A program made the translations under genes and the position numbers. 64,000 bases of DNA from Comamonadaceae bacterium (lineage in GTDB: Bacteria > Pseudomonadota > Gammaproteobacteria > Burkholderiales > Burkholderiaceae_C): assembly GCA_947455465.1 (NCBI GenBank), contig CANGNS010000007.1, positions 1-64,000 of the forward strand, read 5' to 3'. Numbering within the stretch: position 1 is the first letter of the stretch; each line of letters starts with the position of its first letter. Shown here in pieces: positions 43,901 through 52,427 of this stretch. The notes beneath the pieces were generated by a model. That model was not told the DNA's origin, did no database searches, and was given only the letters and a program-made list of their open reading frames with translations.

Positions 43901-44156
43901 TGCCCGCCATTTGCGAGAGCACTTGCTCAGCGGGAATGGCCACCATTTGCTCCACATCGGCCACGCTGGCGCCCGGGAAGGGAATCAGCACATTGGCCAT
44001 GGTGACGTTGATCTGCGGCTCTTCCTCGCGCGGTGTTACCAGCACGGCAAAGACGCCCAGTAACAGTGCCAGCAAAGCCAGCAGCGGTGTGATGTGGGCG
44101 CGCTGAAACAGCGCTGCGATGCGGCCCGAAATACCCAGGTGCGGATGCTGTGCCAT
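40905..44156 (-). CDS. RND-family efflux pump, inner-membrane transporter
   Basis: The 1083-aa protein has the AcrB-type twelve-helix layout: TM1 near the N-terminus (ITPLLALLALLLGVFAVLV), a large periplasmic loop, TM2-6, a second loop and TM7-12. The proton-relay DD is present in GILVDDAIVVVENIHRH. The start of the first loop, TPREEEPQINVTM, is a branch common in betaproteobacterial pumps and unlike the metal-ion CusA group, which suggests organic substrates. The ATG at 44156 lies one base after the adaptor stop; the frame upstream to 44300 is inside the adaptor gene. Confidence 0.92.
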   Translation of the reverse strand: MAQHPHLGISGRIAALFQRAHITPLLALLALLLGVFAVLVTPREEEPQINVTMANVLIPFPGASVADVEQMVAIPAEQVLSQMAGTEHVMSLSQPGLAVITVQFKVGVPRTEALVRLHDTLRSNTDWLPKNLGVLEPIIKPKGIDDVPIVTLTLFSKDTQTGAYDLERVAHSMEVELKRVPGTREVQTLGGPGRAVLVALDPARMAGAGVTVADMQGALESANLGMPVGELLGANQTVALESGPFLQEAHDVADLVVGVHGGRPVFLRDVAQVQDGPLAPSRYVWHGEAAAQGGGQYPAVTISITKKPGENAIDVANAVLARVAQLRNTVVPDSVQVAPTRNYGASANAKAQKLIQKLLFATASVVLLVFLALGRREAAIVGVAVVLTLTVTLFASWAWGFTLNRVSLFALIFSIGILVDDAIVVVENIHRHQQLFPHKTLAQLIPGAVDEVGGPTILATLTVIAALLPMAFVSGLMGPYMSPIPINASMGMLLSLAIAFMVTPWLARLWMKPSGAAHSAAPGAAHGDSGLSARIAPLFGRVFKPLLDDTHGRRNRGLLGLAVAGLIALSVALPATGLVLLKMLPFDNKSEFQVVVDMPVGTPLEQTAAVLHALGEHLASVPEVTDYQAYAGIAAPINFNGLVRQYYLRAGGELGDIQVNLVDKHARSAQSHAIATRERPALQAIGARFGANVKVVEVPPGPPVLSPIVAEIYGPEAQGRRQVAQAVRAVFEKTPGIVDVDDSSIAHAPRTLLLVDRRKAAQLGVSQQAIVSTLRAGQAGQTASYLHDASKYATPVVLQLPPESQGDLPALLSLRVRGAGGALVPIAELVHASDSLREQPIYHKDLLPLNMVVADMAGKLDSPLYGVFQMRSAIVGMPTPGGGTLDEYFTTQPSDALRHYALKWDGESQVTYETFRDMGAAYGVGLMLIYLLVVAQFGSYLTPLIIMAPIPLTIIGVMPGHALLGAQYTATSMIGMIALAGIIVRNSILLVDFINLLVRQGLSLKEAVVRSATTRAQPIVLTGLAAMLGAFFILDDPIFNGLAISLIFGIFVSTILTLVVIPTLYYAANYKHPERLAQVDTAV

Positions 44157-44157
44157 C

Positions 44158-45216
44158 TCAGTGCACCTGCGCTGCGGCTTGGGGGTCGGTGGCGACACGC
44201 TCGCCCTCGCGCAGACCGCTGAGCACCTCGACCCGCTCGCCTTGGCTGCGGCCCAAGCGCACCTGGCGCAGCGTGGGCTTGCCTTGCGCATCCACCACAT
44301 ACACGGCGGTGAGTTCGGCGCGGCGCACCACGGCGGCCAGGGGCATGCTCAGGCGCGGTGCCGCACTAGGCGTTGCACGGGCGCTGGGCAGCCATACGCG
44401 CACAAAGGTGCCGGGCAAAACGCCAGCCAGGGCAGGTAGCGGAAAGCGGATTTGCGCGCTGTGGGTGGCCGCGTCGATTTGCGGCAGCACGGTGATCCCG
44501 CGCGCGGGCACCAAGGCGCCGCCGGGCAGCTCGAGCTGCGCACCGTCCAGGCTGGGCGGCAAGGCGCTTTGGGCCACCGGCGCGGTAACGCGCAATTGGC
44601 TGGGGTCGTACACGGTCAGCAGGGGGCGCCCAGGCATGGCCATATCGCCCAAGGTGACGGGCAGCTCGCTGACGATGCCAGCAAAGGGCGCGCTGATCAC
44701 ATAAAAGCCTTGCTGGGTTTGCACCACATGGGTTTGCGCCTGCAAAGACTGCACCTGCGCCTGCGCCGCCTGGTACTGGGCCTGCGAGCGCTCCAGCGCT
44801 GCGGCGCTGATGTACTGCTGCTGCACCAACTGCTGCTGGCGCTCTAACTCTTTGCCTGCCACGGCCAAATTGGCGCGCGCCGCGTCCACCTGCGCCGCGT
44901 TGGATTGCACCACCTGGCCGGCCGCTTGCGCGTCAATACGCAAGACCTCCTGGCCAGCGCGCACCCGGTCACCCACCTGCACGCCGATGCGCACGATGGA
45001 GCCGGCCACCTGCGCAGCCAGCGTGGCCTGGCGCACTGGCTCGACCACGCCGTCCACGCTTTGCAGGCCGTTTTGCTGCCCGCCGGTAACCACGGCCGTG
45101 GCCAGCGGCGCGGGGGCGGCGGCATTGGCAGCGGCAGCGGCTAAAGGCAGCCACAGCGCGGCGGCTCCAAGCCAGGCTGGCGCGCGGCGGCGGGCGGTTG
45201 TCCAAAAACAAAGCAT
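44158..45216 (-). CDS. RND efflux periplasmic adaptor protein
   Basis: The 352-aa membrane-fusion protein has an N-terminal signal/anchor segment (AWLGAAALWLPLAAAAANA), a lipoyl half (GSIVRIGVQVGDRVRAGQ), an alpha-hairpin rich in Gln/Ala (about 90-150), the second lipoyl half (YVISAPFAGIVSEL) and a beta-barrel. It connects the RND pump to an outer-membrane channel, whose gene is not nearby. AGGAG 9 nt upstream decides the ATG at 45216. It is the first gene of the leftward operon and diverges from the ArsR-type gene. Confidence 0.9.
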   Translation of the reverse strand: MLCFWTTARRRAPAWLGAAALWLPLAAAAANAAAPAPLATAVVTGGQQNGLQSVDGVVEPVRQATLAAQVAGSIVRIGVQVGDRVRAGQEVLRIDAQAAGQVVQSNAAQVDAARANLAVAGKELERQQQLVQQQYISAAALERSQAQYQAAQAQVQSLQAQTHVVQTQQGFYVISAPFAGIVSELPVTLGDMAMPGRPLLTVYDPSQLRVTAPVAQSALPPSLDGAQLELPGGALVPARGITVLPQIDAATHSAQIRFPLPALAGVLPGTFVRVWLPSARATPSAAPRLSMPLAAVVRRAELTAVYVVDAQGKPTLRQVRLGRSQGERVEVLSGLREGERVATDPQAAAQVH

Positions 45217-45260
45217 CTGAAACTCTCCTGGGAACAGGCTATGGGGCCTTAAGTTCATAT

Positions 45261-45284
45261 TTAGCTAATTGCGTAATTAGTTAA
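45261..45284. promoter_or_regulatory. Probable ArsR-type operator
   Basis: TTAGCTAATT (45261-45270) and AATTAGTTAA (45275-45284) are inverted repeats with one mismatch around GCGT. The AT-rich 12-2-12-like shape in the middle of the 147-bp divergent gap fits ArsR/SmtB family sites, so one site could control both the pump and the regulator. Confidence 0.6.
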
Positions 45285-45363
45285 ATAATACACTAAAATC
45301 AGCCCCAGGCTATGCGCCAAGTCAACAAAGATGAATTTCAACCCGCGCCCAGGACGTTGCCCT

Positions 45364-45702
45364 ATGGAAAACCTGCCCCCCGAAGCCCTGCACGATGTGG
45401 CGGCCTACTTTCAGGCGCTCTCCGAGCCCACGCGGCTGCAACTGCTCAACATCCTGCGTGAAGGCGAGCGCAATGTGGGCGATTTGGCGCAGCTGACGGG
45501 TACGACCGCCGCCAATGTGTCGCGCCATATGAGTCTTTTGAGCAAACACGGCATGGTGCGCCGCGAAAGCCGGGGCACCAGCGTGTATTACTGCATCGCC
45601 GATACGGCAATTTACGATTTATGCGATTTGGTCTGCGGCAGCATTGCCCGCCAAATGCAACGCACCGCGCAGTCGCGCGAGGCCTTCGCCCTGCCCCCAT
45701 AA
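45364..45702 (+). CDS. ArsR/SmtB-family repressor without the classical metal motif
   Basis: The 112-aa winged-helix protein opens ALSEPTRLQLLNILREGE and has the recognition helix TTAANVSRHMSLLSKHG and wing RRESRGTSVYYCI. The metal-binding ELCVCDL of ArsR is replaced by ERNVGDL. Cysteines remain at 77, 87 and 91 (YYC, LCDLVC), near the C-terminal helix, where some family members place thiol or metal sensors. AGGA 8 nt before 45364 favours this ATG over 45331. It probably represses the divergent RND operon; the inducer is unknown. Confidence 0.85.
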   Translation: MENLPPEALHDVAAYFQALSEPTRLQLLNILREGERNVGDLAQLTGTTAANVSRHMSLLSKHGMVRRESRGTSVYYCIADTAIYDLCDLVCGSIARQMQRTAQSREAFALPP

Positions 45703-45731
45703 AAAAAGCGCCGCCAAAACCATGGCGGCGC
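45701..45731 (-). terminator. Intrinsic terminator of fhs
   Basis: On the minus strand GCGCCGCC (45724-45731, read leftward) pairs with GGCGGCGC (45708-45715 complement) and is followed by seven T (plus-strand A, 45701-45707), ending the gcvTHP-fhs transcript 24 bp after the fhs stop. It overlaps the ArsR stop codon. Confidence 0.85.
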
Positions 45732-45755
45732 CCCCACCCGCAAAGCGGGCCGGTT

Positions 45756-47429
45756 TTAGAACAGGCCTACCACTTTGCCGCTGTCATCAATGTCGATGTG
45801 GTCCGCCGAAGGGATCTTGGGCAGACCGGGCATGGTCATGATGTCGCCGCAGACCATCACGATGAACTCGGCGCCGGCGGCCAGGCGCACTTCGCGGATG
45901 TTGACCATGTGGTCGCTGGGCGCGCCACGGCGCGCCGCGTCGGTCGAGAAGGAATACTGCGTCTTGGCCACGCACACCGGGTAGTGGCCATAGCCCGACT
46001 CTTGCAAACGCTTGATTTCGTTGCGCACTTTGACGTCGGCACTGATGTCGCTGGCACCATAGATTTTGGTGGCGATGGCTTTCATCTTGTCCCACAAAGG
46101 CGTGTCGTCTTCGTAAACGAATTTGAAGCCTTGGTTCTTTTGCTCGACCTGCTCCACCACCGCACGGGCCACTTCTTCGGCACCGGCGCCGCCGTCGGCC
46201 CAATGGCGGGCGGACAATACCGGCACGTTCAGGTAAGCGAGTTTTTCTTTGAGCAAGGCGAACTCGGCAGGCGTGTCCGCAGTGAATTGGTTCATGGACA
46301 CCACGCAGGGCAGGCCGTAGTGGTTGCGGATGTTGTTGACGTGGCGGTCCAGGTTGGCAATGCCACGCTCTAGCGCAGGCAGGTTCTCGGTGTTGAGTTC
46401 TTTCAGGTCGCAGCCGCCGTGGTACTTGAGTGCACGGATGGTGCCCACCAGCACCACGGCTGAGGGGCGCAGGCCGGACTTGCGGCACTTGATGTCGACA
46501 AACTTTTCCGCGCCCAGGTCGGCGCCAAAGCCGGCTTCGGTGACCACGTAGTCGCCCAACTTGAGCGCCATCTTGGTGGCCAGCACCGAGTTGCAACCGT
46601 GGGCGATATTGGCAAACGGGCCGCCGTGGATAAAGGCGGGGTTGTTCTCCAGGGTTTGCACCAGATTGGGCTTGAGCGCTTCGCGCAGCAGCACTGTCAT
46701 CGCGCCGTGGGCATTGAGGTCGCGGGCGCAGACTGGCTTTTGTTCGCGGGTGTAGCCGATCACGATATTGCCCAGGCGCTCTTTCAAGTCCTTCATGCTC
46801 GTGGCCAGGCAGAAGATGGCCATGACTTCGGAGGCCACCACAATGTCAAAACCGTCTTGGCGCGGGTAACCGTTGCCGGGGCCGCCCAGGGAGACGGTGA
46901 TGTCCCGCAGCGCGCGGTCGTTCATGTCCATCACGCGCTTCCAGGTGATGCGGCGCACGTCGATGCCCAGGGCATTGCCGTGGTGGATGTGGTTATCGAT
47001 CAGCGCGGACAACAAATTGTTGGCCAGGCCAATGGCGTTGAAGTCGCCGGTGAAGTGCAGGTTGATGTCTTCCATGGGCACGACTTGGGCCATACCGCCG
47101 CCGGCCGCGCCGCCCTTCATGCCGAACACCGGGCCCAAGCTGGGCTCGCGCAGGCAAATAATGGTTTTTTTGCCGATGCGGTTGAGCGCATCGCCCAGGC
47201 CGACGGTGGTGGTGGTCTTGCCCTCGCCGGCCGGGGTGGGGCTGATGGCGGTGACCAAAATGAGTTTGCCGTCGGGACGGTCGTTCAGGCTGTCTACATA
47301 TTCCAGCGAGACCTTGGCCTTGTAGCGGCCATAGGGGTCCAGCGCCTCGTCCGGGATGCCCAGGCCGGCGGCAATCTGGCTGATCGGCTTCATGGTGGCT
47401 TTTTGTGCGATTTCGATGTCTGAAAGCAT
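45756..47429 (-). CDS. fhs: Formate-tetrahydrofolate ligase
   Basis: Fhs uses ATP to join formate to tetrahydrofolate, giving 10-formyl-THF. The 557-aa protein has the P-loop [18 protein letters not shown] near the N-terminus, [18 protein letters not shown], the substrate-binding stretch [19 protein letters not shown] and ends [18 protein letters not shown]. All are typical and the length is normal. GGAG precedes the ATG at 47429. It lies 209 bp behind gcvP on the same strand, which fits one-carbon metabolism, since glycine cleavage makes methylene-THF. A terminator follows. Confidence 0.96.
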   Translation of the reverse strand: MLSDIEIAQKATMKPISQIAAGLGIPDEALDPYGRYKAKVSLEYVDSLNDRPDGKLILVTAISPTPAGEGKTTTTVGLGDALNRIGKKTIICLREPSLGPVFGMKGGAAGGGMAQVVPMEDINLHFTGDFNAIGLANNLLSALIDNHIHHGNALGIDVRRITWKRVMDMNDRALRDITVSLGGPGNGYPRQDGFDIVVASEVMAIFCLATSMKDLKERLGNIVIGYTREQKPVCARDLNAHGAMTVLLREALKPNLVQTLENNPAFIHGGPFANIAHGCNSVLATKMALKLGDYVVTEAGFGADLGAEKFVDIKCRKSGLRPSAVVLVGTIRALKYHGGCDLKELNTENLPALERGIANLDRHVNNIRNHYGLPCVVSMNQFTADTPAEFALLKEKLAYLNVPVLSARHWADGGAGAEEVARAVVEQVEQKNQGFKFVYEDDTPLWDKMKAIATKIYGASDISADVKVRNEIKRLQESGYGHYPVCVAKTQYSFSTDAARRGAPSDHMVNIREVRLAAGAEFIVMVCGDIMTMPGLPKIPSADHIDIDDSGKVVGLF

Positions 47430-47638
47430 GGGGTCTCCGTTTGTGTCAGGGGGTGCGCACCGGAATGTAAGGTTGGCCCTGCAGCAGGACTACCCGGTTA
47501 GCGACCCGCCATTGTCACCACACGACAGGCCTTTGGCACTGCAAGCAATCCGAAGAATTGCCGCCGCAGGCCCCGCCACAGAGCAAAAAGTGCAAGCGCG
47601 CGGGGCGCCCGCACCCAAAATGCGCAAGCCGCTAGGCC

Positions 47639-50542
47639 TCAGGCGGCATAGTCGGCCACCGGCACGCAGCTGCAAAACAGGTTGCGGTCGCCGTAGACGT
47701 TGTCCACGCGGCCTACAGCGGGCCAGTATTTTTGCAAGAGCAAAGCGGGCAGCGGGAAGGCGCCCAGCTCGCGGGTGTAAGGCCTGTCCCAATCGCTGTG
47801 CACCACGCTGGTGGCGGTGTGGGGTGCGCGCACCAGCGGGTTGTTGTCGCGCGGCCAGCGACCTTGTTCCACCTGCGCGATTTCTTTGCGGATGGCGATC
47901 ATGGCGTCGATAAAGCGGTCCAGCTCTTCGCGGGTTTCGCTCTCGGTCGGCTCGACCATCAGCGTACCGGCCACCGGAAAGCTGAGCGTGGGCGCATGAA
48001 ACCCATAGTCGATGAGGCGCTTGGCCACATCTTCGGCGCTGATGCCCGAGCTTTCTTTGAGCGGGCGCAAATCCAAAATGCATTCATGCGCCACCCGCCC
48101 GTTGGCACTGGCGTAGAGCGTGGGGTAATGGTCATGCAAGCGGTGGCTGATGTAGTTGGCCGCCAAGATGGCCGCCTCGGTGGCGTGGCGCAAACCGCCC
48201 TCGCCCATCATGCGGCAATACATCCAGCTGATCGGCAGCACCGCCGCATTGCCCAAAGGCGCTGCCGAAATACTGCCAATATGCGTACCCAGCGCGCCGG
48301 CGCTGACATGGCCGGGCAAATAGGGCACCAAATCTTCCACCACGCAGACCGGCCCGACGCCGGGACCGCCGCCGCCGTGCGGGATGCAAAAGGTTTTGTG
48401 CAAATTAAGGTGGCTGACATCGCCGCCAAATTCGCCAGGCGCAGCCACACCGACCAGCGCATTCATGTTCGCACCATCCACGTACACGCGCCCGCCGTGG
48501 CTGTGTACCAAGGCGCACAAGTCTTTTACCTGGGTTTCAAACACGCCGTGGGTGCTGGGGTAGGTGATCATGACGCAGGCCAAATTGGCGCTGTGTTTTT
48601 CGCAGTGCTTGCGCAAGTCGTCCATGTCCACATTGCCGTGGCTGTCGCAAGCGGTCACCACCACCTCCAGCCCCGCCATTTGCGCGCTGGCCGGGTTGGT
48701 GCCGTGCGCGGAGGATGGAATCAGGCAAATATTGCGGTGCCCTTGGCCGTGCGCGGCCTGGTAGGCGCGGATGACCAGCAAGCCCGCGTATTCGCCCTGG
48801 CTGCCGGCATTGGGTTGCAGGCTAATACCGGCATAGCCAGTGGCCTGGCATAACCAGGCGCGCAGTTGTTCGTCCAGCAGGGCGTAGCCCTGCAATTGGT
48901 CTGCAGGCGCAAACGGATGAACCTGCGCAAACTCGGGCCAGGTGATGGGAATCATCTCGCTGGTGGCGTTGAGCTTCATGGTGCACGAGCCCAGCGGAAT
49001 CATGCTGCGATCTAGCGCCAGGTCTTTATCGCTCAAGCGGCGTATGTAACGCAGCATGCCGGTCTCGGAGTGGTAACTGTTAAATACCGGGTGCGTCAAA
49101 AATTTGCTGGTGCGGCGCAGCGCGGGTGGGATCAGGGCCTCGGGCACAGCCGAAGCTTCAGTTAATTCGGCAGGGGCTTGACCAGGGGCTGCAAAGAGGC
49201 CGAGCAGCAGCGCTAGGTCCTCGCGCGTGGTGGTCTCGTCCAGCGAGATGCCGATGCAGCTTTGCCGCAGCACGCGCACATTGGCGCCGGATGCCACGGC
49301 CTTGGCGGCAATGGCCTGGGCCTGGCTGGCGCTGCCGGTGGCGATGCTTAGGGTGTCAAAGGCTGTGTCGTACATCGGCGGGCAGCCCAGCGCGCGCAGA
49401 CCGGCGGCCAGTGCGGCGGTATAGGCGGCAATGCGCTGCGCTATGCGCGTGAGGCCTTGCGGTCCGTGGTAGACCGCGTACATGCTGGCCACCACCGCAG
49501 GCAGCACCTGCGCGGTGCAAATATTGGAGGTGGCTTTCTCGCGGCGAATATGTTGCTCGCGGGTTTGCAGCGCCAAACGGTAAGCCGGTTTGCCGTGGAC
49601 ATCCACACTCACACCCACCAAGCGGCCCGGCATGGAGCGTTTGAATTCGTCGCGGCAGGCCAGGAAGGCGGCATGCGGACCGCCGGCGCCCATGGGCATG
49701 CCAAAGCGCTGGGTGCTGCCCACCACAATGTCGGTGCCCATTTCGCCGGGCGGTTTGAGCAAGGTCAACGCCAGCAAATCTGCCGCCAAAATCAAGGCGG
49801 CGTTTTTCGAATGCACTAAGTCTGCATCGCGCTGCCAGTCGTCCAGCCAGCCGGTGCTGCCGGGGTATTGGTTGATGGCGGCGAAGTAGTCATCTTGGGC
49901 CAACGCCTGGTACCAAGCCTCTGGCGAGTTCGCCACCTTCACTGCGATACCCAAAGGCGCAGCGCGGGTTTGAATGACGGCAATGGTTTGCGGGTGGCAA
50001 TCGCCACCCACCACGAACGTGTTGCCCTTGTTTTTCACACTGCGCTTGGCCAGTGTCATGGCCTCGGCAGCGGCGGTGGCTTCGTCCAGCATGGAGGCAT
50101 TGGCGATTGGCATGGCCGTCAGGTCGCAGACCATGGTCTGAAAATTCACCAGGGCTTCCATGCGGCCCTGGCTGATCTCGGCCTGGTAAGGCGTGTAGGC
50201 GGTGTACCAGGCCGGGTTTTCCAGGATGTTGCGCAGAATCACGCCCGGTGTGTGCGTGCCGTAATAGCCCTGGCCGATAAAGCTTTTGAGCACCCGGTTG
50301 TGCGCCGCCATGGCGCGCAGTTCGGCCAAGGCTGCGGCCTCGCCGATGGCCGGGGGCAAATCCATAGGCGCGCTGCGCAGGATGTTGGCCGGCACGATGC
50401 CGGCGATCAGGCTCGCGCGCGAGGCTTCGCCGATGACCGACAACATATGCGCCTCATCCACGTCCGTCAGGCCAATGTGGCGGGCAATAAACGCATCAGG
50501 GCTTTCCAGGGTGCCCCAGGTGGGGCTTGCTTGTGTGCTCAT
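47639..50542 (-). CDS. gcvP: Glycine decarboxylase, P-protein (full length)
   Basis: GcvP is the PLP enzyme that decarboxylates glycine and passes the aminomethyl group to lipoyl GcvH. The 967-aa protein is the fused alpha/beta form; the PLP lysine lies in [19 protein letters not shown], and the N-terminal half has the usual [14 protein letters not shown] and [14 protein letters not shown] blocks. AAGGAA stands before the ATG at 50542. It follows gcvH by 69 bp. Confidence 0.97.
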   Translation of the reverse strand: MSTQASPTWGTLESPDAFIARHIGLTDVDEAHMLSVIGEASRASLIAGIVPANILRSAPMDLPPAIGEAAALAELRAMAAHNRVLKSFIGQGYYGTHTPGVILRNILENPAWYTAYTPYQAEISQGRMEALVNFQTMVCDLTAMPIANASMLDEATAAAEAMTLAKRSVKNKGNTFVVGGDCHPQTIAVIQTRAAPLGIAVKVANSPEAWYQALAQDDYFAAINQYPGSTGWLDDWQRDADLVHSKNAALILAADLLALTLLKPPGEMGTDIVVGSTQRFGMPMGAGGPHAAFLACRDEFKRSMPGRLVGVSVDVHGKPAYRLALQTREQHIRREKATSNICTAQVLPAVVASMYAVYHGPQGLTRIAQRIAAYTAALAAGLRALGCPPMYDTAFDTLSIATGSASQAQAIAAKAVASGANVRVLRQSCIGISLDETTTREDLALLLGLFAAPGQAPAELTEASAVPEALIPPALRRTSKFLTHPVFNSYHSETGMLRYIRRLSDKDLALDRSMIPLGSCTMKLNATSEMIPITWPEFAQVHPFAPADQLQGYALLDEQLRAWLCQATGYAGISLQPNAGSQGEYAGLLVIRAYQAAHGQGHRNICLIPSSAHGTNPASAQMAGLEVVVTACDSHGNVDMDDLRKHCEKHSANLACVMITYPSTHGVFETQVKDLCALVHSHGGRVYVDGANMNALVGVAAPGEFGGDVSHLNLHKTFCIPHGGGGPGVGPVCVVEDLVPYLPGHVSAGALGTHIGSISAAPLGNAAVLPISWMYCRMMGEGGLRHATEAAILAANYISHRLHDHYPTLYASANGRVAHECILDLRPLKESSGISAEDVAKRLIDYGFHAPTLSFPVAGTLMVEPTESETREELDRFIDAMIAIRKEIAQVEQGRWPRDNNPLVRAPHTATSVVHSDWDRPYTRELGAFPLPALLLQKYWPAVGRVDNVYGDRNLFCSCVPVADYAA

Positions 50543-50611
50543 GGCGGTGTTCCTTGCAAAGTGTCCGGGCCGATGGGCAGGCTGGCAGGCGCGCCAGGCC
50601 TGCGCTTGCGG

Positions 50612-50977
50612 CTACTGGGTCAGGGCCTGGTAGGCGGCCTCGTCCATCAGGGCGCTGAGTTGCGCAGGCTCGCTCAGGCGCACCTTGAAGAACCAACCGG
50701 CCCCCAGCGGGTCGGTGTTGGCCAGGGCGGGGTTGTCGCGCAGGCTTTCGTTGACCTCGGTGACCACACCCGAGACGGGCATGTAGACGTCGGCCGCAGC
50801 CTTGACCGACTCGACCACGCCGGCCACCTCGCCCTGCGCGAAGCTCTTGCCCACCTCGGGCAGTTCGACAAAGACCACATCGCCCAGCGCGTCTTGCGCA
50901 TGGTGGGTGATGCCCACGGTGGCGCTGTCGGCGCCTTGGTCTACCCATTCGTGGTCAGCGGTGTACAGGAGGCTCAT
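50612..50977 (-). CDS. gcvH: Glycine cleavage system H protein
   Basis: GcvH is the lipoylated shuttle of the glycine cleavage system. The 121-aa protein has the opening YTADHEWVDQG and the lipoyl-lysine motif VAGVVESVKAAADVYMPVSG; the K in ESVKAA is the attachment site. The C-terminal half PLGAGWFFKVRLS is normal. AAAGGA lies 5 bp before the ATG at 50977. It sits between gcvT and gcvP, as in other Burkholderiales. Confidence 0.97.
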   Translation of the reverse strand: MSLLYTADHEWVDQGADSATVGITHHAQDALGDVVFVELPEVGKSFAQGEVAGVVESVKAAADVYMPVSGVVTEVNESLRDNPALANTDPLGAGWFFKVRLSEPAQLSALMDEAAYQALTQ

Positions 50978-51030
50978 AAAAATCCTTTGAAAGTGGAGCG
51001 GAGGTCAGGAAAACAGGAACACATAGAACA

Positions 51031-52191
51031 CTAAGCCCCGCGATGGTAGCGGTGGGGCACAAAAGGCATGGGGCAGACTTGCATCGGCACCTGCTTGCCG
51101 CGCACCAGGGCCTGGAGCAAGGTGCCCGGTGCGGCGCAATCGGCGCGCACATAGGCCATGGCGATGGGCGCATCGGCCGTGGGGGCCAAGAGGCCGCTGC
51201 AAACCTCGCCCACCGGCTGGCCGCTGGCGTTTTGCAAGGCGGTGTGCTCGCGCACCGGTACCCGCTCCAGGGCGCGCAGACCCACGCGCAAGCGCTCTGG
51301 GCCGGTGTGCAGCTGGGTCAGCACTTTGTCTGCGCCGATAAAGCCGCCCGCCCGCGCGCCGCCACTGCGGCGCACTTTTTGGATAGCCCAGTCCAGGGCG
51401 GCCTCGACAGGGGTGGTTTGGGCGTCCATGTCATTGCCGTAGAGGCACAAACCGGCCTCCAGGCGCAGCGAGTTACGCGCGCCCAGGCCGATGGGCATGA
51501 CCTCGGGCTGGGCCAGCAAAGCCTGGGCAAAAGCGCTGGCGCAGTCCTGGTGCAGCGAAATTTCAAAGCCGTCCTCGCCGGTGTAGCCGCTGCGGGTGAT
51601 AAATAAGGGGTGGCCTTGCCAGGCAAAGCCTGCGCCGTCCATAAACACCATGGCGGCCACGCCGGGCACCAGGCGCTCTAGCGCATGGACGGCGGCCGGG
51701 CCTTGCAGGGCCAGCAGAGCTTGCTGGGGCAAGGGCGTCACGGTGCACTGCGCCCCAATATGCTGGGTGATGTGGGCCAGATCGGCCACTTTGCAGGCGC
51801 CGTTGACCACCACCAAAATAGCGTCTGCGCGGCGGCTGAACATCAAATCGTCCAAGATGCCGCCGGCCTCATTGAGCAGCATGCCGTAGCGCTGGCGGCC
51901 CGGGGCCAGGCCGATGACGTCCACCGGCACCAAGGTCTCCAAAGCCTGCGCGGCCTGCGGCCCGGACAAGCTCAGTTGGCCCATGTGCGAGACATCAAAA
52001 AGCCCCGCCAGTTTGCGTGTGTGCAGATGCTCGGCCAGCACGCCGGCCGGGTACTGGACGGGCATGCTATAGCCTGCAAAAGGCACTATGCGCGCACCCA
52101 AAGCCAAGTGCAAGTCGTACAAAGGGGTGCGCAGGAGCGCGGCGGGCACGTGGGCTGCGTTGGGCGGGGGGGTATCGGGGGTGTCAGACAT
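51031..52191 (-). CDS. gcvT: Aminomethyltransferase, T-protein
   Basis: GcvT releases ammonia from aminomethyl-lipoyl GcvH and makes 5,10-methylene-THF. The 386-aa protein has LFDVSHMGQLSLSGPQAAQAL, the folate-site block RSGYTGEDGFEI and the Asp in the start strand GYSMPVQYPAGVLAEH. The closing GVALRAPxG motif is not clear but the domain order is intact. GGAG 8 nt upstream supports the ATG at 52191. It is the first gene behind the riboswitch. Confidence 0.95.
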   Translation of the reverse strand: MSDTPDTPPPNAAHVPAALLRTPLYDLHLALGARIVPFAGYSMPVQYPAGVLAEHLHTRKLAGLFDVSHMGQLSLSGPQAAQALETLVPVDVIGLAPGRQRYGMLLNEAGGILDDLMFSRRADAILVVVNGACKVADLAHITQHIGAQCTVTPLPQQALLALQGPAAVHALERLVPGVAAMVFMDGAGFAWQGHPLFITRSGYTGEDGFEISLHQDCASAFAQALLAQPEVMPIGLGARNSLRLEAGLCLYGNDMDAQTTPVEAALDWAIQKVRRSGGARAGGFIGADKVLTQLHTGPERLRVGLRALERVPVREHTALQNASGQPVGEVCSGLLAPTADAPIAMAYVRADCAAPGTLLQALVRGKQVPMQVCPMPFVPHRYHRGA

Positions 52192-52243
52192 CAGCAGGCT
52201 CCAAGGTAGCGGCCTGCGCCTGGCGCAAGCCGGGAACCCTGTT

Positions 52244-52393
52244 GTCCGCTTTACCTGAGAGATTCAACGCCAGCACCTGCCAGCGCATTGCCCCTTCGGT
52301 GGGCAGCCAAGCTGGCCGCCTCTCTCCAACAGAATGAAATAGTCAGTCCTTTTGCCTGAGCGTTCAGCCTTCGGCGGTCTTGCGACTCTCTCC
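52244..52393 (-). promoter_or_regulatory. Tandem glycine riboswitch
   Basis: The minus strand contains two aptamers in series. Each starts with GGAGAG (52388-52393; 52322-52327) and ends in the conserved glycine-aptamer tail: GCTCAGGCAAAAGGAC (ending 52346) and TCTCTCAGGTAAAGCGGAC (ending 52244). The linker is about 18 nt. It lies 53 bp upstream of gcvT and should turn the gcv operon on when glycine is high. No clear terminator stem is present between it and gcvT, so control may act at translation or through another structure. Confidence 0.92.
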
Positions 52394-52403
52394 TGACGGC
52401 GCG

Positions 52404-52409
52404 ATTCTA
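52404..52409 (-). promoter_or_regulatory. Possible -10 of the gcv operon
   Basis: TAGAAT on the minus strand lies 11 bp before the first aptamer, where transcription of the riboswitch should begin. The matching -35 would fall inside the 3' end of the Bug gene and is weak. Confidence 0.3.
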
Positions 52410-52427
52410 GTACCAGGCTGGGCGCCC

